Source of the DNA: Pseudeuparius sepicola
Taxonomy: Eukaryota > Arthropoda > Insecta > Coleoptera > Anthribidae
NCBI GenBank assembly: GCA_963920635.1
Contig: OY987301.1
Location: 15,294,501-15,358,500, forward strand
Reading direction: 5' to 3'
Length of the DNA: 64,000 bases
The stretch's first letter is position 1; every line of letters starts with the position of its first letter. The position numbers and the translations under genes were made by a program. This document shows positions 46,988 to 58,552 of this stretch, one piece after another. The notes beneath the pieces were generated by a model, which ran no database searches, was not told the origin of the DNA, and was given only the letters and a program-made list of their open reading frames with translations.

Positions 46988-47308
46988 GAGAGACTAAGAG
47001 AGTACCAGACCAAACCTGTCTGGTCTGGTACTCTCTTAGGATTTGGCGGGGTTCTGAGAGGGGATGACCCCCGCTCCCATTGAAATAGTTATATAGGAGA
47101 GGTTCAACTAAGATCTCGAACATTCACCAGATTTTTCACCAGCAAATTGTTTAAATTATTTAAGAAGGACATGTAAAAAATGATCTGCGTGTCTGTTGAA
47201 CCTCTCCTATATATAGCTATTTCAATGGGAGTGGGGGTCATCCCCTCTAAGAGAGTACCAGACCAGACAGGTTTCGACAGGTTTGGTCTGGTACTCTCTT
47301 AGTCTCTC
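46988..47308. mobile_element. Double-hairpin MITE, 321 bp
   Basis: The whole element is a palindrome bounded by GAGAGACTAAGAGAGTACC and its complement. Within each arm lies a smaller, nearly perfect hairpin built from TAAGAGAGTACCAGACC and GGTCTGGTACTCTCTTA. Arm identity is high, including AACCTCTCCTATATA and GATGACCCC blocks. It is non-coding and very prone to fold. Confidence 0.85.
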
Positions 47309-49840
47309 AACTAACCTCTACTATAAATTCAAATAACCTTTTGGAGCTGGCATACTTCTTGAACTAGTATTTGGTTCATCAGTTTAGGCAACTGAGTGCG
47401 TAATTTAACCGACACCAAAGTTTTCTTTATACAAGACAAAAAATTTATCAAACCGTGTCGCTTCGTTTGCTTGGTAACGTTCAACGCAGCTAATATTAAA
47501 ATAATAATAATTTTGTAGTTTATCTAAAGCAGAAGTTTCGCTAGATGAAACTTCATGCACAATGTACCAAAAATTTTTCGCTTTCAAACGGATTGAAATT
47601 CGACAAAATTTGAACACCCTATTTTAAGAAAACGAATGGTGTTTTGATCAATGTCCGTTTGGCATTTTGTTCTTCATTGTGAATATATAGAGTTGTAACA
47701 TTTGAAAGCGGTAGGTGAAAATGTTATTTTTCGAATATTGAAGTCAACAGGTGTTTTGGGGCACATTTTACCAATTTCAACGCGAACGGTTGATTTTATC
47801 GTAATGAAACAAGAGTAGGTACCTTTTGGTTCCAGAATGAAAAGATGCATTAAAACGATGGACCTGTAAGACCAATAAGGTAACCCTCAGAAAAGGTTAC
47901 GAGAAAAAATAAGATCCAAAAACAGCGCAAGTGGCGCCCTCTGTGAGATACGTAGAAGTTGAGCTTGTTCTCTATCCCCAAGAACATAAAAGTGACAAAT
48001 TTGACCGGTAGTTGTTAAGCTCAATTATGGTAATATTTTGACACAAAATATACGAAGTTGCTATGTGCCATTATTAACGGGACACCCTCTATATTTCCAG
48101 GGACTTGCAGAATGATTGCAGGAAACTTGTGTTGTCAAACCAAGTGTTTTTTCTAGTTGAATTAGATGTTTCCCCTATACCAACTCTGTGGCCTCTTAAT
48201 CAACAGGTCACGTCTTAATTTTATTACAGAACCCGGGGACACCCTTAGAAAATCGCGGGAAAGGCCTACGTGAGCCAGCAAATAAGAGTCCCAAATGGAA
48301 ACTAAAAGAGTTTGGAAAATCCTGCTTTATGCGATTAACTCTCCACGATAAGAAATGGGGTCCGTTTCAAACGACTTCTGCGTTTAAAACTTTTTCTACG
48401 ACTTCGCGAAAGTTTGACAAAATTGATGTACCCATTACGTGAGTTTCATTTTACTTTCCCAGGCTCGCGACATCTTCTTGTTTATAATTTCAAATAGTGC
48501 CTTATGCTTTTTGTAATATTATAGTTTAAGATCTGGAATTTTCATTGAAAACTTTAGTTGGACTCTAAGAGGTCTCCCAGTATCCCTGTAGCCAGTAATT
48601 TTGCTTATCTGAGACAGATATTCCGCCAGACTGAACTTTGTCTTTTATGAAATGTTTATTCCAAGGATTTTTTCACTAGAGACTATCACCAGACATATTT
48701 ATAATATTTAAAATAGACTAAAGTAGGCACATAATAACGTATATACACATCAACTACAACATGAAAACTCACTCACCAATTTATTAAGGTTTTGCTTTCA
48801 CAGTGATAAAATGTTATAACCTAATTTGCAGAATACTTTTTAGTTCCATTGCGTTTTCCGGAAAGTTTCCAAATTAAAGTTAAAGTTAGTTGCTTAACAA
48901 AATATATTAAATTCAAGGAGAAGCTCCATCCTACGCCTGCGAACACTGCGAATTTTGCGAAAGTTAACCAACAGCTTACACGTCCCCATTATATATCATT
49001 CCCCCCATTATTTCGGATATTCAAGAACGCCCCTCGGGCCAAATGTACCTGGCAACTGACGGCAAATATTAAATACGAGAGTCATAACCCCAAACATCTA
49101 AACACAAGGCTAGAATTTAAAAAATAAAATAGATCGTGACCTGAAATATTCCCATTGACAAATTGTACAGCGTGTAATAAGCAACCAAGAACTACGGACG
49201 CATAGAAGGTCCGCCTTTTTTTATTTTTCACAGCTAGAACTGTGAAAAGCCGATTATTATCTGGAAATCTAGTAAATGAGTATTATCGGATAGATAAGCA
49301 CCGAAGCCAAAAAAGTACACTTATTCATTTCGCAAAAAAGGCGCCTTAATTTATGGACTTACCCTCGTATATTATAAGTATGATGGTTGGCAATGCAGTA
49401 CAATATATTTCCCCCACAAACGCTCCACGAAGCATGGCAGGGGCATGTTCTGGAACTTTCCTCAAACTTTCAGCGTTTGAAATCGAGCAATAAATGAAAA
49501 GTAAATCAGTGAAACACATGGAATTCTTTTACTGCGAGTTTTATGCTCAAGTATATAATGACAGTAAACTCTAAAAGAATAAAACCTATGATTGAAAACT
49601 TAGAACGGGAGACGGCCCCGCTGAGAATAATTTACCGTTACTCCCAAAGACTGCTTTCAAAAGCAGATTCATCGCAAAAAGAAGTTGAATATTGCTGCAG
49701 TAGCAGTAGCAGTAAAAATAGTGGAAGAAAGAGCGTTGCTCTAATCAACGCTCACATTTTTTTCATTTACGCGGTGTCTCAGGTTTAAAATTTAACAGGC
49801 GATAGAACTCGTACAAATAAAAAGGAAAGTTAATATTAAA
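47309..49840. other. Long stretch with no recognised gene
   Basis: No exon was recognised. GGACACCCTCTATATT at about 48080 is a degraded CAGGGTG-class end. 48200-48460 and 48850-49110 look single-copy. Confidence 0.5.
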
Positions 49841-49888
49841 TGAAATGTTTTCGTTGTCTTGAAAAGCAAGACAAGAATTTTAAGAATC

Positions 49889-49919
49889 TTATCTTGTTCT
49901 TACAGCAAGAACAAGATTA
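49889..49919. repeat. Short hairpin
   Basis: TTATCTTGTTCTT pairs with AAGAACAAGATTA at 12 of 13 positions around a 5-base loop, next to further AAGACAAGAAT motifs. Its function is unknown. Confidence 0.6.
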
Positions 49920-49964
49920 GAAGAAGAAATTTACAAAAATCTTGTGAAACACTAGTCGGCAACG

Positions 49965-50163
49965 TCCAAGGAATGGCCGAATATTCGGCCAATTATTCGA
50001 TCTGCTGAATATTTGGTGCATCTCTACATCTAAGCATTCTCCTTTCTTTTCTTGTCTAAGGGTCATTTTTATATTGACGTCTGTGTCTGGGTTTAGTTAG
50101 TGTTCAGTTACCATGAACCGAATATTCGGCCAATGCCCAATTTCACTATTCGGCGCACCCCTA
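49965..50163. mobile_element. Two hAT-like right ends with CGAATATTCGG repeats
   Basis: CCGAATATTCGGCC repeats lead to GGTGCATCTCTA at about 50022-50033 and again to GGCGCACCCCTA at about 50151-50162. Both read outward in the same direction and resemble the TAGRGRTGCRCC termini of a hAT group. Left termini are missing, so these look like truncated or tandem right ends. Confidence 0.5.
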
Positions 50164-50859
50164 ATATAGAGGACTCTTAGAAAGGTCGACGAGGCCAGTG
50201 GTCTTTGCCGCGGACCAATTCGAACCTTTTTATATTCAACTGGACCGTCACTAATTGGTCCAATCTAGTTCTGGCGCAACAAAGGCGCTAAAATTGCCGT
50301 GAAGGCGTGCCGAGTGAAATTAAAACCTCCCCCGCCCTCCTTGGCGATTTCCACGGTTCGGGAAGCGACAAAGGGGGCGGCCCCTTCTAAATAAAGAACT
50401 TTTCCAATTAGGGGACATGAGACGGCCGCAAGGACAATAATTACTTTCGCGTGGCCATTGGATTATATCGACGTTGCATAGCGGCGCCGAAAAAAAGTTT
50501 TCAAGAGCACGTCGTATACGTACAGGGTGTTCCTGGTTATTTTTTTACCGCCTTAGCTTTTTTATTTTTTGGCCTAGAAAAAATGTTAAACAAAAAAGAT
50601 GTAAGTAGATGCACTTTTTAAACGTTATGTGAAAATTTATATAGGGCGTCCCACTTAAGTGTTGCAAACTAAACTTGTGTTTTTTAACATATTACATATT
50701 ATTATGTATTTTGTAACAGATTCTCGAAAAAAGTTTTTGATTAGAGTGCACTCAAATAAAAGCCGGATGGGTCCTTTGGGGGAAATTTGGAAATGTAAAT
50801 TATTATCTAAGCACTTCTATGTATATATTAGTTTCATCAACCAAAAAAAGACCTGCACT
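50164..50859. other. Stretch with no recognised gene
   Basis: TACAGGGTGTTCC at about 50521 is an isolated CAGGGTG-class end, with a weak GGGCGTCCCACTTAAG partner at about 50644. No coding signal. Confidence 0.5.
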
Positions 50860-50960
50860 GGCACAGCTGACTCTAGGAGAAGCCCTGAAGTAGAGAAAAG
50901 TGGCAACAAGAGATGCGGGTCCACGCGACACCATCGCAATAACAAGGCCCGCCAGCTGAA
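50860..50960 (+). repeat. Dispersed repeat R2, short fragment
   Basis: GACTCTAGGAGAAGCCCTGA followed by GAGAAAAGTGGCAACAAGAG matches the start of R2 at 43466-43520. Confidence 0.75.
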
Positions 50961-51719
50961 AGCGATGAGTCATCCAAAGGAGGTGAGCCTAAGGCGCCAA
51001 ATTCAAATTTCAAGGTGTCAACTTGGTAAATTTGGTAAAAAAACACTTTAAAATGATTGTTTACATATATAGCTCATGGTTTTACAACACGGATAATAAT
51101 CTACGAGAGTGAAAGTCACATTTTCAAGGGCTTTGGTGCATTAAGATATCTACCAGTAAAATTTTCGTAAATGCCAATTATTTCTTATTTGCCTGCCTAG
51201 ATACAACTAAATTCGAATAAATAAAACCATAAAACTTACTGATTTCAAGGTGGTTACGTTTAATCACGTAAAATTGTTAGGTATAACACTTTTCAACAGT
51301 CCAAACCAAAATCCTGGAAAACTGCGTAGGAACAAAATCTCTTTTGATGGCCTTAACCCACTTTTCCCTTAAAATGGGGTCTTTATGGAGGAAAAAGCGG
51401 ACACATTAGGACCGCCTTTGTAGTTTCCCTTGCAGTTGGGAACGGAACACGTCCACGGCATGATTTAAATTAGTCCGAAACTATAGACACAACCTAAAAC
51501 CTATAAACTAAAATCGAACTTTAATCACTTTATTCTGAACCACTGCTGTTTTGCCACCTTATTAATAAAATTCCGCGTCCTATATTACTAAAAAACACAG
51601 TCCAACACACAACAAACGTTCTTTAAAACAGGAAAATCGCCAGACAACAGACAAGTAAACGTAAACAACTTCAAAAAGCAACCTCCCGACCTCCCTGTGA
51701 TGACGTAGTGACGTTTCTC
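50961..51719. other. Stretch with no recognised gene
   Basis: No element or exon was recognised. Confidence 0.5.
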
Positions 51720-52535
51720 GTCGCCAGCTGGCAGGCCTTTATCATTGCGACAGTGCCGGTCCACGTCGCGTGTCCTGACACTCCCTCTCAGTAGATTTTA
51801 CAAGAAATTTACCAGAATTAATTTGTGTAATGCAGGTAGTGCTATCGTCGCCATATTGCTACGACGAGGCAGTGTGTCTCTTGGTGGAAACAGACAGCCC
51901 TTTCTAACAATCCAACCATTGTTTAGTATTGTTGCAAAAGTTTCTTTACCTAATGTTAAAGTCAAAAGATAATTTAGTTGAATGTACCTATTATGAAATT
52001 GACCCTAACTGCCATTTCAATCAGAAGAGATTACTCTCCTTCACAACAAGCTGTTCTCTGTTCGCTTGTTGTTTGTATTTTTATGAAAATTTAACCATAA
52101 GAGAAGATAGGTAATCATCTTTTGCCTGAAGGCGCACTTTGCGAAAAATTCTCACAAAAATTCGACTTACAACAAAATGTTGTCCCCTCTATTTGCCCAA
52201 ATTTACCATACTATTTATCGAAAATGTACCTATCCACACTAGAAATCGTACTTATTATAAATACTTATACTTCTGTGTATATTTTGTTACTTGATATATA
52301 CTGCTTTTATTGTCTGTTAAACAAACGTAGGTACCTACTTAGTTAGGTACCCAATTATTGAAACAAAGTTCACAAATGTATCTAATTATAATCAAAAAGA
52401 GGGTTGAACATTATTTATTAGAAAAGATAAACTAAGCCAAAGTGCAGACTGCTCTATACTGCATAGACCCGTTCAACCGTCCCGTTGCGGCGTTGCCACA
52501 TGTTTGCACAGGGCTTGTAAGCTTGAGAAGGTTGT
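51720..52535 (+). repeat. Dispersed repeat R2, copy 2
   Basis: It shares long blocks with 43440-44560 (AAGAAATTTACCAGAATTAA, GCTACGACGAGGCAGTGTGT, TGACCCTAACTGCCATTTCA, CCAAAGTGCAGACTGCTCTA). The block corresponding to 43661-43975 is absent; the join lies at about 51898. Identity by eye is about 90%. Confidence 0.8.
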
Positions 52536-53453
52536 GGCACTGGGTAAATGACTGGCCAGGATATTTTCGTGACTGACCGGACAATAGTGACCGGTCATTT
52601 TGGGTCACGCAAGTGATCAAACAAAAAATTGTAAAAAAGTAAGTAGTGCCATTCGACCGGTTATAATTTTCTCTTGAAAATGGTATACTTATACTCGTAA
52701 TACTTATATAAATATACTTGCAGGAATGGTTTTGTCATACAAATTGTAAATAATTGAAAATGCAAGTGATTAGTTGTCTGCCAACGCTAGTTGGAAGCCA
52801 TTAATAAATTTCCGGTACATAAAGCCGGTATCGATTTTTTAATGGAAAGAAACTTAATTAGATAATAGAAACGCACATCACCCAGAACAAATAGTTCAGT
52901 CAATGTGGCTACAGTCCCATTTAAATAATGAACCAATTTTGAGCAACTTTTCAAAGTCATGTTATATTTATAAAATTGCATAAATTGCTAGAAATAATAT
53001 ACATGTACAACAGAATGCTCCTTAATGATAGCTGTCAAATGTACTTCAACTTCTGACCGCAAAACAAGTTCATAGGATTTCTTTTAAAATCGTTTCCTGG
53101 TGAACAAGGTGTTTCATAATTAAGTGCCAATATTTGGGGTTAATCGTTTTCGTTTTATTTTTGATATAAAGATTGAAGATTTTTAAAATTTTTATAATTT
53201 TGAAACTTTATTAGATATTTTTCTAAAACTTCGGGGATGTAAACTAGGTATACAGACACATCCATCTTTTATTAAAAAAAAAATATATTTTTACACTTTT
53301 GAGTATAAAGTTTTATGGAAATAAGATAAAATTTTTTAATCACTAGATAGATAACTTATAAGCAAACTATGTTATAATTATTAATTTTAAAGAATTTTAT
53401 ATTATTTCGATAAAAAGAGTAAAACGTTCTTCAAGTGTAAAAATACTATTATA
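52536..53453. other. AT-rich stretch with a partial MITE end
   Basis: CCTTAATGATAGCTGTCAAA at about 53020 matches the ends of the element at 18615-18900, without a visible partner. Otherwise nothing was recognised. Confidence 0.5.
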
Positions 53454-54332
53454 CAGTGTGTCCCAGGATAAGTGAAACGAGAGGTGTAGAAGACCATACA
53501 TTTTCGAGTTCGAATTTGGCCATTTGGGGTCCAGGCCTGCTTGCCTAGAAAATAAATTTCAGCATATGTATTTTTAATTTTGAAAAATAAAGTAGGCCCT
53601 GACAGGAACGATTTATTTATTTTCTGTGTAGGTTAAGTGCCCTTTCTCGACAAGATATCGAAACATTTCATTAGAAAAATTTGCTTAGAAATTAAAACTA
53701 TGACCCTGTGTCAATTTTCAAAATAATTGGCCTACTTTGATTTTTGTCCACTTTATTTTCTATAAGTAGGTGAACTATTCTTGTCGTTTAAAATATCGAA
53801 AAATTTCATTAGAAAAAGTTATTTAGAATAAAAAAGTATGAAAGACTGCGAAATTTGGACTCAATCGGCCTACTATGATTCGTTTGAAATAATGTCTTTA
53901 TGAAAATGAAAATCAAAGTAGGCCAATTATTTTGAAAATTGACACAGGGTTATAGTTTTCAATTCTAAGCAACTTTTTCTAATAAAATGTTTCGATATTT
54001 TAAACGACAAGGATAGTCACCTACCTATAGAAAATAAAATGGACGAAAATCAAAACAGGCCAATTATTTTGAAAATTGGCATAGGGACATAATTTTCAAT
54101 TCTCAGCAATTTTGTCTAATGAAATTTTTCGATATCTTGCCGAGAAAGAGCACTTAACCTACACAGAAAATAAATAAATTGTTCCTGTCAGGGCCTATTT
54201 TATTTTTCAAATGTAAAAATATGGTGAAAATTATTTTCTAGGCAAGCAGGCCTGGACCCCAAATGGCCAAATTCGAACTCGAACATTTTTGGTCTTTTAC
54301 ACCTCTCGTTTCACTTATCCTGGGACACACTG
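53454..54332. mobile_element. Foldback of the CAGGGTG class, 879 bp
   Basis: The ends are CAGTGTGTCCCAGGATAAGT and its complement, with TA on both sides. The arms share TTTCACTTATCC, GGTCCAGGCCTGCTTGCCTA and AAATAATTGGCCTA-type blocks and extend almost to the centre (about 53880). Short direct copies of the GGCCTACTTTGATT motif also occur inside the arms. No coding capacity. Confidence 0.85.
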
Positions 54333-54589
54333 TAGTAGTAGCGCTACAGAGACATACAGATAATTAATTGTTCTTACAATTTTTTTCTGAGGAATACCTA
54401 GTCCAAGAGATGAAAAAAGGCAAGAGCTATTTTTATTATAAAATGAAGCAAGAGCAACTAAATAATTAAAAAAAAACAGTGGCGTCTACACTTTTTTTGC
54501 AGCCATAAAGTTTTATAATAAATTCTAATGAAGCTTATACAGTGACCAGCCGAATCTAGGTAACAATCGACGCAGCGTCTAGTGTTGTA

Positions 54590-55364
54590 TAACATATACC
54601 GTGAAATCGGACCCCTGGAAAATTCCCTGCGCGCGTGGCGAATATTTCCCAGAGAGTTTCGGGAGGTCAACCCCTTTGGAAACTGAAATTTGTCGATTTC
54701 GGGAAAAAAATTAAAATTAGCCGGAAACAGGCTTATCCGACGCAGTTTGGCCCATAGAAACCGAAAATTCGGCCAGCGCACTTTTTCGAAAAACACCTTA
54801 AATTTCCAAATTGGCAACTTTTTAAAAGAAGTCAGAATGAGTCCAAAACCAGCCTATCTGACGTAAATTGACCCGTAGAACACGGATCCGGACTCCAAAT
54901 TCCTCTAAAAAATTTCCAAGTGCCCGGCCAGCGCACTTTTTTGAATTTACAAAAATATTAACCTGCCCCGAAAATAGGTTATCCCGACGTAGTTGGACCA
55001 GTAGAGGACGGAAATAAGGGTTAAATTCCATTTCGTCCAGTCGTTTCCGAGCTTTCGTATTTAATGTAAAAACTTGTCCAATACCTCCAAAATGGAGGGG
55101 TCGAATTTTCGAAAAAAATATTTGCTCCAAACCGGTGAGCCCTATGCCTTCGGGGCCATGCTAAATCGATTCAGCTGGTTGATTTACTTAGAAAAAGTTC
55201 CATTTCACGGTAGAATTACGCTTAATCCGCAATACGCAACAAACTTGTAGAAAATCCAGAAATTTTTCTATGCATACTCCTCGAATTTTCAAAAAAATAA
55301 TTTGCCTATCCGTCTAAAATTGAGCCGTAATGCAACACGGTTCCGGCCTCCAAATTCCTCTAAA
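54590..55364. repeat. Degenerate tandem repeat
   Basis: Recurrent blocks include CGGCCAGCGCACTTTTT (twice), TCCAAATTCCTCTAAAA (twice, at about 54894 and 55349), and several versions of an AGGCTTATCCGACG...GGCCCATAGAA motif. Spacing is irregular at roughly 120-170 bases. It looks like an old, decaying array; its frames are not credible genes. Confidence 0.6.
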
Positions 55365-55506
55365 AAAACTTAAACGCGGCAGCAGAGTAAAGTACCCTTA
55401 TTTTGTGTTGTAGAAAAAAATGGCATAAGAGAAAGATGTTTGCAATGAAAGGTATACATAAATACGAAACAAGGGTACTTTACTCTTGTGCCGCGTTTAA
55501 GTTTTT
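55365..55506. mobile_element. Hairpin MITE, 142 bp
   Basis: AAAACTTAAACGCGGCAGCA through GTAAAGTACCCTT pairs with AAGGGTACTTTAC through GCCGCGTTTAAGTTTT around a short loop of about 55 bases. The stem is about 42 bp with few mismatches. Confidence 0.8.
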
Positions 55507-56150
55507 GACTTTCCCTCGTAAACCGCGATATTTGCATGACGTTTTTCGGGCCTTATTTTGGCTTCAGGACATGTCTAATGCAGCGCCAGTTTTTATTTCG
55601 GCACAAGATAAATACATTTTGTTGCGTACATTCTGTATGAACTTTTTGTCTTAAAATCATACATAGATTAAACTCATCATTCAATTATGAAACACCCTGT
55701 ATATAATCTTGCCAATTAATAAATGAACTGACTTCTAATAATTATTGACCGCAATATTAACGCATTTAGAAAATAATAAGCTCAAAAGTTGGTGTTCATT
55801 TGACAGCTGTCATTAAGGTGACTTCTGTTGAGTTTCTCTGCGACGAAAAATGAAAAAGTTAGAGGGGATTAGTCACTTGAATATCGATGTAGCTGTTATC
55901 ATTTTACACCCGTAGATGTTGTCCCTCTAATTAATCAAGATCATTTCTGATCTACAATGAAATTGATAATAATCTCCTTAATCACATTCCAGGAGAGGGA
56001 GCTCCCCAATTTCGGGAAGTGCCCAGGCCATCCAATAAATACGCGGCACGTATACGCCGCAAATATCAGTGGTGCATATTTGGCCAATCAATTAACAGTA
56101 TTACCGCCACGTTTCCAAACCGGTAGATTAAATTTGCCCGGAGCCACATA

Positions 56151-57645
56151 TAGACCGTCAGACAGTGACAGATTTTTCTTACTGATTTTCTCACTTATGC
56201 CTTGGAGAGGGTTGAAAGGTAAATCGATGCTGAGTCGGAAAATAGTAATTTTAAGTTTGGCCCCCGGGGAAAACATGGAAAATTCGATTTTTCAAAACAG
56301 AAAAAAGGTACTAATTCTCACTTATGCCATGTCGTATGATTTCTTATACTATTCCGACCTCGAAAACCCAAAGGCATAAGTGTAGCGTGTGGAAAAAGGG
56401 TTGAATTAAGGGTTTGGCAGATCACACAAAAAATAACTTGGTTTACTGACTCCGTCGGTTATGCCGTTCGAAATGGTGAAAACTTATATCCTCACTAGCC
56501 CAAAAATTGATTGGCAGGAGTGACGCGTGGGGAAAAATGCACTTTTGGGTCGGAAAATAAGTCGGAAATAGTATATTTTTTAACAAGTGCGGAAAGTGCC
56601 ACTTTTCCGCAAGAGTTAGGAACACTATTTTTTTCTACAAGCGTGCGGAAAAGTAAGACACTTTTCCGCACGCATTTACTTTTCCGCACGCTTGTAGAAA
56701 AAATTTTTTTTTCGTCAACTGATTTTGTCAGGGCGAAAATGAATTGCAATAAAACTTTCTATAGTTTCAGAGGCATAAGTGCAGAAATCAGTTGACGAAA
56801 AAAATTTTTTTTCCGACTTATTTTCCGACCCAAAAGTGCATTTTTCCCCACGCGTCAATCCTGCAAATCAATTTTTGAGCTAGTGAGGATATAAGTTTTC
56901 ACCATTTCGAAAGGCATAACTGACAGAGTCAGTAAACCAGGGTTGGAAAAAACCCGGGTTTTATATAAAAAACCCAACCCAGTGGGTTTTTTGGGTTTAA
57001 TTGGGTTTTTTATTTTCCGCCTTGCTATTAATAAAATATTAAATTTCCTGACTAATATTTACAAAAGACGAAAAAATTGATATTTTCTCCAATACAAAAA
57101 TACATATCTAATAAAAAAATACCTAAATAAGAAATTATCCAATATTGTCTTCTGTTCAGATTAGATGGTGAACAGAGTAGGCGAGTCCAGACCTGTTTCG
57201 TGCTGTTATATGTTGTGTTTCTGTTCTGTGTTCACTGCTCAGTCCTTATTCAACCATAAAAAATTAAATAAAAAAATTCTAAAATCATAAACACCTTATT
57301 TAAAAAACCCACTTTGGGGAGCAAACCGGGGGAGCCCACCGGGAAGCCAACCCTGCAGTAAACCAAGTCATTTTTTGTGTGATCTGCCAAACCCTAAATT
57401 CAACCCTTTTTCCACACGCTACACTTATGCCTTTGGGTTTTCGAGGTCGGAATAGTATAAGAACATGGTATTAGTGAGAATTAGTACCTTTTTTTCTGTT
57501 TTGAAAAATCGAATTTTCCATATTTTCCCCGGAGGCCAAACTTAAAATTACTACTTTCCGACTCAGCATCGATTTACCTTTCAACCCTCTCCAAGGCATA
57601 AATGAGAAAATCAGTAAGGAAAATCTGTCACTGTCTGACGGTCTA
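56151..57645. mobile_element. Foldback element with GGCATAAGTG repeats, split by a hAT
   Basis: The ends TAGACCGTCAGACAGTGACA and their complement frame arms of about 580 bp once the insertion at 56938-57355 is removed. The motif GGCATAAGTG or its complement CACTTATGCC occurs about eight times, with variants, spread through both arms. The centre (56585-56710) has GTGCGGAAA / TTTCCGCAC repeats. Flanking TA on both sides is possible. A 94-codon and an 84-codon frame face each other in the centre as palindrome artefacts. Confidence 0.87.
56938..57355. mobile_element. Non-autonomous hAT-like element, 418 bp, perfect 8-bp TSD
   Basis: The ends are CAGGGTTGG and CCAACCCTG. The octamer CAGTAAAC flanks both (56930-56937 and 57356-57363), and the opposite arm of the host foldback preserves the uninterrupted AACTTGGTTTACTGACTC at about 56440. 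Near the left end are repeated AACCC and GGGTTTT motifs. The interior is AT-rich and has no transposase frame. Confidence 0.93.
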
Positions 57646-58086
57646 ATAGCGCACGTCTGCGTTCGATGAGAGAGCACGAAGTTGGAATTTCGTGACAACT
57701 CAGTGCTGGATTTTTTTTTATCAAAATTCTTAGGGGGGTGTTTGAACGGATCAGCTGCAGGAGAAACAATTGGAGGGCGCGCTTTAATGAAATATTGGGT
57801 TCTTTGATGTTGGCCGCGTTGATTTTTAATCTAGTCGCCAATAGATGGCGCACATGTACAGGGTATCCTACAGTGGCTTTATACAAGACAGTGGCGACAG
57901 CCGTCCGATTTTTCATTGGTTCCGCCATGTTTTGTCTATTTTTGTCATAAACGGCGTCATTCCACAGATCCGTTATGTTGTTGTGTTGTCCCTTATGGAT
58001 GTCTTTTATATGCTTTATTTGTGTGTAGGTATATTTATGCGTTTTATCCGTGTTTTTCTTGATGAAGAAAAGTAAAGTTATTATCG
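57646..58086. other. Stretch with overlapping short frames, unassigned
   Basis: Several 70- to 105-codon frames overlap on both strands, which argues against any one being real. AGATGGCGCACATGTACAGG at about 57843 joins a common-looking motif to a CAGGGTA end, and ACAGTGGCTTTAT at 57871 repeats an arm of the hairpin at 7872. Confidence 0.4.
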
Positions 58087-58302
58087 TTGTGCACTGTTGT
58101 TGAAGATTTTAATATCATTCTTGATTATGAACACAACGTAGATGGTTGTTATGCAAGAAATGGTAGCTACAGCGAGGGAAGGTTGCAAGATGATGGTTAT
58201 CCAGAAGAAGAATACAAAGAAGAGGTTGAAAAAAGCCGCACAGAAGGTCAAAAGAAGATTGATTACCAGGATAAAATTAATGGAGCTGAGAAAATAACAT
58301 GA
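58087..58302 (+). CDS. Possible small charged protein or 3' exon, unrecognised
   Basis: A 71-codon frame, strongly charged in its second half (YPEEEYKEEVEKSRTEG, then QKKIDYQDKINGAEK). It is followed within about 90 bases by AATAAAATCAATCAATCAAT, which could be a polyadenylation signal or the microsatellite tail of a retroposed sequence. An alternative frame over the same bases gives a 53-residue very basic peptide. I do not recognise either, no splice acceptor is convincing and there is no homology I can name. It may be a fragment of a non-LTR element's 3' end. Low confidence that it is coding. Confidence 0.25.
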   Translation: MCTVVEDFNIILDYEHNVDGCYARNGSYSEGRLQDDGYPEEEYKEEVEKSRTEGQKKIDYQDKINGAEKIT

Positions 58303-58552
58303 AAAACCAGCAAAATTGGAAGGCTTTGTAATGGGGGCTTATGCAAATATTTTAAAAATTTTAAAATAAAATCAATCAATCAATAATCAATAAAATGCAG
58401 ATGAGAGATAAGTATTTCTTATTTCTTCATATCTTTCAACCGACCCTTCAACAGTAACAATAAACAATTCAATGTGCCAACAGCGCTTATCGTTCAACCA
58501 TGAGCGTAGAGTTACTAAAGTTGATGTGCCTCAAGGTTAGTTTATAGCTGGT
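58303..58552. other. AATC-rich tail and spacer
   Basis: Bases 58365-58395 are runs of AATC and AATAAA. The rest shows nothing recognisable. Confidence 0.5.
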
